Source of the DNA: JAKJEP01 sp964580995
Lineage (GTDB): Bacteria > Planctomycetota > Phycisphaerae > Sedimentisphaerales > SM23-30
Reading direction: 5' to 3'
Length of the DNA stretch: 61,880 nt
Assembly: GCA_964580995.1 (NCBI GenBank)
Contig: CAZOMV010000021.1
Coordinates: 1 to 61,880, forward strand
Shown: positions 53,024 to 59,088 of the stretch, piece by piece
How positions within the stretch are numbered: position 1 is the stretch's first letter
Layout of the letters: every line of letters starts with the position of its first letter
Notes under the pieces: generated by a model
Told to the model about the DNA's origin: nothing
What the model saw: only the letters and a program-made list of their open reading frames with translations
Databases searched by the model: none
Position numbers and translations under genes: made by a program

Positions 53024-53119
53024 ATAATGTTTGGTACTGCATACGCCCGCCGGGTAGGTTGGGCCACTGGTTGCCCACGCGATATTGTTGGAAAAGGATT
53101 TCGGTACAATGATGAAAAC

Positions 53120-53179
53120 CTTGGCGCCTTTGCGGGATTTTTACGGATTTATTGCCCGCCAAGGCGCCAAGACGCAAAG
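53120..53179. repeat. Palindromic octamer-built element, copy b
   Basis: The left arm (53120-53136) has two octamers, one fewer than copies a and c. The right arm (53155-53179) keeps three and matches the three-octamer left arm of the other copies at 22 of 25 positions. The lead-in (CTGGTTGCCCACGCG from 53067, then GTTGGAAAAGGATTTCGGTA) is upstream. The element ends 55 bp before the lipoprotein gene. Confidence 0.75.
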
Positions 53180-53234
53180 AAAAGAATATGAGAATTTTGT
53201 TAATATTATTTTTTGAATAAAAGGAGAACCGCGA

Positions 53235-53855
53235 ATGAGCAATAAAAAATTATGCCTTCTATTTTTGGGTTTGGCAGGTGTGCTATCGGGTTGTGCCGGT
53301 CCTGCGATGGTATCGCACAAATTCGACCCGACCACCACCGGATGTTTCAACACCGGCGCAGGGCAGGGATCGGATGACGATAGGCTTTTCGATAATCGTC
53401 TTGCCCAAACCTTCGTACCCGACGTTTCAGGAAAGATACTTTCCATTTCTTTTGCCGCCGAACGCATAATGCCAACCACGGCTCCTCTTGCCCTTCAGGT
53501 TACGGAAACCAGGGATGGGATCCCTTCTGCCGTACTGGGGGAAATTTCCATTTCTGCCAGTGAGTTTCCTACTACCCATCTGAAGAATATGCCCACCACT
53601 TTCAATATATCAGCCGATTTGAGTCATTTGTCGATCAAATTGAAAGAGGGCCGGCAATATGGCTTAGTATTCTGCAGTCATACTCCCGAAGCCAACTACC
53701 GGTTATATGGTGTGGATCGTCACCATGTAAGGCGGGATCCGTATCCGGAGGGAATGATGTTTAAATCGCAGAATAGTGATATGTTTGAAGAAAGGCCCGA
53801 TGATGACCTTCTTTTTGAGGTTGTGATACAACCAGGCTTCACTCTATTTCCCTGA
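53235..53855 (+). CDS. Lipoprotein of unknown function
   Basis: A 206-residue predicted lipoprotein. The signal KKLCLLFLGLAGVLSGC ends in the canonical lipobox LSGC (Cys20). The mature domain looks beta-sandwich-like: it carries AQTFVPDVSGKILSISFAAERI and ISADLSHLSIKLKEGRQYGLVFCS, a pattern I associate with planctomycete secreted proteins having a jelly-roll binding fold, without a named family. A good AAAGGAG precedes the ATG. It is enclosed between the two copies of the duplicated membrane-protein block. Confidence 0.7.
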   Translation: MSNKKLCLLFLGLAGVLSGCAGPAMVSHKFDPTTTGCFNTGAGQGSDDDRLFDNRLAQTFVPDVSGKILSISFAAERIMPTTAPLALQVTETRDGIPSAVLGEISISASEFPTTHLKNMPTTFNISADLSHLSIKLKEGRQYGLVFCSHTPEANYRLYGVDRHHVRRDPYPEGMMFKSQNSDMFEERPDDDLLFEVVIQPGFTLFP

Positions 53856-54010
53856 TGATATAACTGGTTGCCCACGCGGTCATGTTGGAAAAGGAATTCG
53901 TGGCAAAATAAAGGTGTCAGGTACATTTTTTTGATTGACAAGCCGGATAGGCTGGACAACTGGTTGCCCACGTGGGAGTGTTTACCAATGAGGTAAGTCT
54001 TTCATAAAAC

Positions 54011-54077
54011 CTTGGCGTCTTTGCGTCTTTGCGGGATTTTTACGGATTTTTGCCCGCCAAGGCGCCAAGTCGCAAAG
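54011..54077. repeat. Palindromic octamer-built element, copy c
   Basis: Left arm 54011-54035 with three octamers, centre 54036-54052, right arm 54053-54077. The lead-in CAACTGGTTGCCCACG is at 53957-53972; a further isolated lead-in without hairpin is at 53862-53878. It precedes the second copy of the duplicated gene. Confidence 0.75.
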
Positions 54078-54115
54078 AACAGCGTTTTTTCGAAGTGAGG
54101 GTGGAAAAGTGCAGC

Positions 54116-54190
54116 ATGGCGGGAAGGACTATCGACGGAGTGCCGGTTAAGGAGATGATGGCAATCTATCGGCAAAAGAAGGAGCTATAA
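54116..54190 (+). pseudogene. Short upstream peptide frame of the duplicated block, copy 2
   Basis: A 24-residue frame (MAGRTIDGVPVKEMMAIYRQ and four more residues) ending in TAA three bases before the ATG at 54194. In copy 1 the matching stretch (52646-52723) is open straight into the membrane protein. Either the two are separate coupled ORFs and copy 1 has fused, or this is an N-terminal part cut off in copy 2. It is not confidently a gene. Confidence 0.4.
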
Positions 54191-54193
54191 AAT

Positions 54194-54493
54194 ATGAAAG
54201 AATATTTAATTAAGGCATTAACGGAACCGCCGCGCGGGTGGGATAACAAACTATGGAAATATGGATTTCTAGCGGTAGTAGTGGCTTTGTTCGCACGGTG
54301 TGTGTATCGGTTTACTACCATGTCTCCTCCCTATTCCAATAGCAGATATGCGGAGCTGATTATGGTTTCCATCCTGTTGATGAACCATCTGGCCTTCTCG
54401 TTTTGGTGGCCGAAAACGATTATGGCGGTTATGCGGATCCTGGCCTGAATCTTGCTGATCTTCGGGGGATTGTATATTTTTGACATGTTATGA
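54194..54493 (+). pseudogene. Second copy of the small membrane-protein gene, nonsense-truncated
   Basis: Nearly identical to 52724-53023, including the AAGGAG nine bases upstream. At 54446-54448 a TGA stands where copy 1 has TGG (the Trp of LAWILL), truncating the product to 84 residues. Downstream of the stop the frame continues in register to TGA at 54491-54493, exactly where an intact 99-residue copy would end, so a single substitution inactivated it. Loss of the third membrane span probably abolishes function. Confidence 0.75.
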
Positions 54494-54567
54494 ATAATGT
54501 TTGGTACTGCATACGCCAGCCAGGGTAGGGTATGCTTCGCATACCATCTTTTCTCATCGCCTAATAT

Positions 54568-54692
54568 ACGTCCCCATATTTCACTCCCGCGCCCGTTGGT
54601 CATTCCTGTAGGGTGGGGCTTGCCCCACCGCTGCCCCTCCGCTCTCTTACAACGTCCCCATATACCATTCCCGCGCCCGTTGGTCATTCCTG
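54568..54692. repeat. Direct repeat of 41 bp with two hairpin-forming spacers
   Basis: The segments 54568-54608 and 54652-54692 are near-identical (ACGTCCCCATAT, later CGCGCCCGTTGGTCATTCCTG). Between them lies GGTGGGGC (54612-54619) paired with GCCCCACC (54622-54629). At the end, ATTCCTGC-GGAA-GCAGGAAT (54686-54705) forms a tetraloop hairpin of a type widespread among bacterial intergenic repeats. Confidence 0.7.
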
Positions 54693-54705
54693 CGGAAGCA
54701 GGAAT

Positions 54706-55388
54706 CCAGGATTCCTCTTTTTCCATATGTAATAATCATGCCCTGACCTTGGCCTTTTCCTGTAAAATGACCCGCCAGCCATCAAATAATGGGGAACGAA
54801 TAGATCTCCGCGACCTCGCTTTGATTGTTTTTTGTCTGGTCGAATTGTAAATCGCCCTTCGTTCCCCGGCAATTCTGACTTCTTTTTCTTTTACGGGGGG
54901 AAACCGGCATTCCATGCTCTCCGAGGCAGGCACCGGCCTGCACCGAAATCGCCGCGATCCTTTGCCCCTTTCGTCGTTCCCGCCGGTCGCTGCCACCAGC
55001 CAGAAACGCAGTATAAAACCGCTGGGGACGGAAGCATCTATCGCATCAAAACCGCCGACAGAATCCTCCTCACGGGGGGAAACCGGTGTTCCATGCGCCC
55101 AAGCCGGACTATCTCTGAACATGGCAGCTCACAGCGTGAGCGTCGATAGGGTAGAATGATCGCGGCGTGAAAACGGGCCTTTCGGCCCTTGCCACGTGCC
55201 TAAACCATTCACTTTTACCTATATTTTGCCCTACTTTTATATCACTTTAACACACTTTTATATAACTTTCTTCATCTTTTGCTATACTTTATTTAACATT
55301 TACCAACTCAACCTAATCGTTAAATATTACCAAAAATCTTACCCATCCTACCAAAAATCTTACCCAATCGTTACAATCGTTATAACCG
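54706..55388. other. Non-coding interval with inverted repeats
   Basis: No credible gene over about 680 bp; short open frames on both strands lack start signals or recognisable sequence. GGGGAACGAA (54791-54800) is the exact complement of TTCGTTCCCC (54858-54867). A similar phrase (GGGGGGAAACCGG, then TTCCATGC) occurs near 54895 and 55075. GGGCC-TTTC-GGCCC forms a small hairpin at 55175-55188. From 55196 the plus strand becomes very G-poor. A 20-bp direct repeat (TACCAAAAATCTTACCCA) lies around 55324-55361. Confidence 0.5.
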
Positions 55389-55510
55389 CTACTTTATTAT
55401 TGGACCAATGATTTTAACGTAAAATAGGCACTTACGTCATTTTCCCATTTCCAAAGATAAAGACTTACAGCAAATCCGCCCAACCAAAAATAACGACTTA
55501 CATCAATTTC
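55389..55510. repeat. AT-rich 33-bp-period repeat element, copy 2
   Basis: The header CTACTTTATTATTGGACCA is followed by ACTTAC at 55430, 55463 and 55496, a strict 33-bp period, with the same 41-bp distance from header to first unit as in the copy at 1-117. Some 100 bp separates it from the end of pgsA. The stretch 55511-55607 shows nothing further. Confidence 0.7.
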
Positions 55511-55607
55511 TCAACGGTCTTTTTTTACATAACTCGTAATTTGTAATTCGTAATTTTCCTATCCCTCCTTCACCCGTACCAGAAATAATCAGCCAAATAT
55601 CCCCCGA

Positions 55608-56249
55608 TCATCTGCTTTTGCGTGATAACTCACTGAAAATACGCAACTTCTGAATTCGTTGGGTATAGATCAAAGCCGAGAACACCGTAAAGGCCACTGT
55701 GATCCAGATCATGCTGTTGCGCAGGATAATCGCCCAGGTTGCCCCCTGGCAGTCCGCAACGTAAATGATTATTGTACCGATAGTAAAGCTCTGCAGGAAC
55801 ATCTTCAGTTTCCCCGCCCACGTCGCCGCGAACTCCTTGCCCTGCGATTCGCTCATACTGCGGACTACCGTTACAAATACTTCCCGTGCAAGGATTAACG
55901 CCACCATCCACCAGGCCACCCCCGTCAAATTCGTCCGAATCCCCTCATAAATCGCCAGCATAATAAACCCCCCGCCGATGAGTATTTTATCCACAAACGG
56001 ATCGAATGTCCTCCCGAACTGACTGGTAACCTTGAGTTTACGCGCCAGCGGCCCGTCAAGAATATCCGTAATTCCCGCTATTACAAACACGGCAAAAGCC
56101 CAGTGCAGCTTCCACACCTCCGGTCCGATCATATCAGGATTCGTAAGTGCTTGTCTATCAGTCATTCCCAGCAGTACCAGAAAAATTGCGGCGAAAAAGA
56201 TGCGGGAAGCAGTCAAAATATTCGGCAAAGATCTTACAAAACTATGCAT
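55608..56249 (-). CDS. pgsA: CDP-diacylglycerol-glycerol-3-phosphate 3-phosphatidyltransferase
   Basis: An integral membrane CDP-alcohol phosphatidyltransferase of 213 residues making phosphatidylglycerophosphate. The family signature D-x2-DG-x2-AR-x8-G-x3-D-x3-D is intact in TDILDGPLARKLKVTSQFGR followed by TFDPFVDK (about residues 67-94). The N-terminal LPNILTASRI is typical. Several membrane spans follow. I prefer the ATG at 56249 (MHSFVRSLPN) to a TTG at 56270; no strong Shine-Dalgarno is seen. It lies about 100 bp after rimO on the same strand, so the two may be cotranscribed. Confidence 0.92.
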   Translation of the reverse strand: MHSFVRSLPNILTASRIFFAAIFLVLLGMTDRQALTNPDMIGPEVWKLHWAFAVFVIAGITDILDGPLARKLKVTSQFGRTFDPFVDKILIGGGFIMLAIYEGIRTNLTGVAWWMVALILAREVFVTVVRSMSESQGKEFAATWAGKLKMFLQSFTIGTIIIYVADCQGATWAIILRNSMIWITVAFTVFSALIYTQRIQKLRIFSELSRKSR

Positions 56250-56352
56250 TTTTCGGGCAAAACCATACAAAAAGACAGCAAAATCAGCGTAAACGTATGC
56301 AAATAGTAGTGGAAATTCAGACAGGGAGCAAACTTAATTTTGCTACCCGATA

Positions 56353-57762
56353 TTACAGCGAACCGACCAGATCGTAATCGATCCGGTCCATGATTTTGGC
56401 CGGTCGAATAAAACCGACAATATTTGTATCTGCTTTTCCCGCAGATAGATAACACACACTATCTATTTCCGGCGCCTGCCCGCCATGCCGCGCGATATAC
56501 CAGCTTTTATTTCGATCCAGAGAAAATTCATGTACTAATTTTGGTTCTAACAAACTGGTAATTAAGCAATTCATGGTTTTCCCAATCTGGGAGCGGGCAT
56601 GCTCGAAGGCAATCTTTTGCTGGGCCTGCATGATGGTATCCAGACGTTCCTCTTTAACAGCCTGGGGAATATGGTTAGTGATTCGCGCAGCAGCAGTTCC
56701 CTCTTCCGGTGAATACGCAAAACATCCCAGCGCCTCAAATCGATACTCCTGGATGAAATCCAGCAGTTCCGTAAATTCCGCCTCTTTCTCCGAAGGAAAT
56801 CCCACCATTAGTGTCGTCCGTATCGTAATGCCAGCAATCGTGTTACGCAGTTTGCATATAAGCTCCTCGGTTCGGGCGCGATTGATCCGCCGGTGCATCA
56901 GTTTCAAGATCCGGTTATTGATATGCTGAAGCGGAATATCAATATAGGGAACCACTTTTTCACAGCCGGCCATGGTTTCGATTTGCTTTTCCGTGAGGGT
57001 CGCGGGGTGGGCGTATAAGATTCGTATCCACCGCAGGTTATCTATCTGGTTCAATTGTTTCAGCAATTCGGACAAACCCGATTCCATCCCCAGATCACTG
57101 CCATAACCAGTGGTCTCCTGGCCGATCAGATTCAATTCGACGGCACCATCCACGACCAGTTCAGCCGCTTCCGCGAGAATGGCATCGATGGGTTTGCTGC
57201 GAAAAGGCCCTCGGATGGCGGGGATGGTGCAGAAGGTGCAACCCATACTGCAGCCTTCACTTATACGCAAATAAGCCCAGCTTGGATCGGTTAGTCGCAG
57301 CCGGACCTGATCCTGATGTACCTCGGTATGGAAGGGCTTAATTTTGATTTTTTCTTTTATCTTTTTCGCTTTCGCTGGACTCGCCTGGACCAGATCTTGC
57401 GCGATTTTGGCTATCTGACCCCGATCCGTCAGCCCGATGACCGCATCGATTTCAGGGATTTCCTCCAGCAATTTCCCACCCCAGAGCTGAGCAAGGCAGC
57501 CGGTAACGATAATGCGGCTGATATTGCCGGAACTTTTATCGGCCAGGGCCTGCCGGATGGTTTCGAGAGCTTCCTGCCGGGCTTCTTCGATGAAGCCGCA
57601 GGTATTAATGATGGTGACATCGGCGGGATCATCCGGACTGACAAAGACGCAGCCGGCTTCGGCCAGTAAGCCCATCATTTTTTCGCTGTCCACCAGATTT
57701 TTGGCACAGCCGAGGGATATAAATTGCACGCGAATAGGTGAGGATTCGTTCAGCGGGGTCAC
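56353..57762 (-). CDS. rimO: Ribosomal protein S12 methylthiotransferase RimO
   Basis: A radical-SAM methylthiotransferase (469 residues) that modifies an aspartate of ribosomal protein S12. Domains in order: N-terminal UPF0004 domain with SLGCAKNLVDSE and the other auxiliary-cluster cysteines (INTCGFI, VTGCLAQ); radical-SAM domain with the CxxxCxxC site in ISEGCSMGCTFCTIP (near residue 175); C-terminal TRAM-like region. AKNLVDSE separates RimO from MiaB. Length is slightly above the usual 440. A promoter and a 145-base leader with a palindrome lie upstream. Confidence 0.94.
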   Translation of the reverse strand: MTPLNESSPIRVQFISLGCAKNLVDSEKMMGLLAEAGCVFVSPDDPADVTIINTCGFIEEARQEALETIRQALADKSSGNISRIIVTGCLAQLWGGKLLEEIPEIDAVIGLTDRGQIAKIAQDLVQASPAKAKKIKEKIKIKPFHTEVHQDQVRLRLTDPSWAYLRISEGCSMGCTFCTIPAIRGPFRSKPIDAILAEAAELVVDGAVELNLIGQETTGYGSDLGMESGLSELLKQLNQIDNLRWIRILYAHPATLTEKQIETMAGCEKVVPYIDIPLQHINNRILKLMHRRINRARTEELICKLRNTIAGITIRTTLMVGFPSEKEAEFTELLDFIQEYRFEALGCFAYSPEEGTAAARITNHIPQAVKEERLDTIMQAQQKIAFEHARSQIGKTMNCLITSLLEPKLVHEFSLDRNKSWYIARHGGQAPEIDSVCYLSAGKADTNIVGFIRPAKIMDRIDYDLVGSL

Positions 57763-57848
57763 GGAATGTTTTCTCGATTCATAAATTGTAACTCAGACTG
57801 CCAACGGCAATCTGAAAATTTCGGCAAAATAAACAACCAATAAGCAAA

Positions 57849-57866
57849 TTTGACGCCAGCGTCAAA
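57849..57866. promoter_or_regulatory. 18-bp palindrome in the rimO leader
   Basis: TTTGACGC (57849-57856), a 2-bp centre and GCGTCAAA (57859-57866). It lies between the candidate rimO promoter and its start codon. It could be a protein-binding operator or, in RNA, a short stem. Confidence 0.5.
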
Positions 57867-57913
57867 AGCTCTTCGACCCCGTGTTATTGGGGAGCCAGAG
57901 CCGTTTTTGAATG

Positions 57914-57942
57914 ACAATATCAACTTTTGGCGGTTCTGTCAA
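57914..57942 (-). promoter_or_regulatory. Candidate rimO promoter
   Basis: On the minus strand, TTGACA (complement of 57937-57942), a 17-bp spacer and TATTGT (complement of 57914-57919). It shares the 435-bp divergent gap 57763-58197 with the pseudopilin promoter; an imperfect palindrome TTGGGGTA/TACCCAA lies between them near 57945-57963. Confidence 0.6.
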
Positions 57943-58085
57943 ATTTGGGGTAACATACCCAACCGCGGGACGGCTGTCAAGCAGGATTGACGCCTGGATG
58001 GGGATGACCGGGGAATACGGTGATTTCATCGGGAAACGATATTCCGCAGCTGTCCCACCCCGGCCAAATCCGGGCAAAAAAATAC

Positions 58086-58114
58086 TTGCATCGGTTGAGG
58101 AGGATTGGTATAAT
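58086..58114 (+). promoter_or_regulatory. Promoter of the second pseudopilin gene
   Basis: TTGCAT (58086-58091), a 17-bp spacer and a perfect TATAAT (58109-58114), about 84 bp before the start codon. Confidence 0.75.
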
Positions 58115-58197
58115 TACAAAAATACAAGTAAATGGTTAGGGTACCCGGTCCGGTAAGGGGGTACTCAGGTTCGTTACTTACTGGCGAGGATAAAGGT

Positions 58198-59052
58198 ATG
58201 GAAAACCGTAGGATACAGGCGTTTAGCCGTGTGGAAATGGTAGTGGTGGCAGTCTGCGCGGCGCTGGTGCTGTTTGTAACTTTACCCAGTTTAACAGGGG
58301 CGCGGGAGGCGGGGAAGCGGGCGATCTGCCTGGCGAATCTGAAGACGCTAGGGGCGGGGATGCTGCAGTATGCCCAGGATGATAAGGCGGGGAAAATTCC
58401 GGTCTGGGGGTGGGAGTTTGATGAGGTGGGAAGATTTGGGACCGGATCCTGGAACAATCCGGATAACAACCAGCTAACTAAATTTGTGGAGTGGGGGTAT
58501 ATCTGGGAATATGTCCAAAACAAAAAACCGTTTGTTTGTCCTGCACTCAATAATAAAATGAACCCCAAAGCCAGAATTGCCTCCGGTCTCCATACTGCCT
58601 ATGTCTGGGGCTGGCCGGATGGGGCAGGCACGACAAATCCGCCCGGACCGATGTGGAGTTATTGCGTAAATATGCAAGCGGGCATGTCAATGGGTGACAT
58701 AAATCAATATCGGGTGAATCCGGAACTGGTGATGCCCAGCCCCAAAACAGTGTTTATGCTTTACGAAGGGGATTTTAATGATTATGCCGCTTATGATAAT
58801 AGTGTTGTGCTGTTTAATTCAACCTATAATACCAGTAATAATTCAGAGGATTCCCTGGGCAGATACCACCTGGTGTTAGGCGAGATGGCACAGCCGGAAT
58901 CTTCGACCTTCAATAACAAAAAAGGGAGCGGTAATCTGGTCTTTTTTGACGGGCATGTCGGAACTTTGACCCTGGAAGAATTTATTATCCAGCGCAGTAC
59001 TCCGGTGGGAACGCTGGAGCTGTGCGGCGGATATATGAACTTTAAGTGGTAG
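58198..59052 (+). CDS. Pseudopilin-like protein with divergent leader
   Basis: A 284-residue paralogue of the protein at 9625-10464, with long shared segments (VWGWPDG, NPPGPMWSY, QAGMSM, GRYHLV, KKGSGN, FDGHVG). The canonical G-FTLVELLVV leader is changed to QAFSRVEMVVVAVCAALVLF: the Glu and hydrophobic helix persist, but Gly at -1 is Ala or shifted, so processing by prepilin peptidase may be weak. GAGGA at 58186-58190 supports the ATG at 58198. It is followed 36 bp later by a large beta-helix protein, suggesting cotranscription and perhaps joint export or display. Confidence 0.85.
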   Translation: MENRRIQAFSRVEMVVVAVCAALVLFVTLPSLTGAREAGKRAICLANLKTLGAGMLQYAQDDKAGKIPVWGWEFDEVGRFGTGSWNNPDNNQLTKFVEWGYIWEYVQNKKPFVCPALNNKMNPKARIASGLHTAYVWGWPDGAGTTNPPGPMWSYCVNMQAGMSMGDINQYRVNPELVMPSPKTVFMLYEGDFNDYAAYDNSVVLFNSTYNTSNNSEDSLGRYHLVLGEMAQPESSTFNNKKGSGNLVFFDGHVGTLTLEEFIIQRSTPVGTLELCGGYMNFKW

Positions 59053-59088
59053 GGATTTTAATCAGAAATACAGGAAAGGGGCATTTAT

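Noticed and set aside
54736..55122. 128-residue minus-strand frame in the repeat patch
   Set aside because: No ribosome binding site or recognisable domain; it overlaps inverted repeats and has an equally long frame on the other strand.
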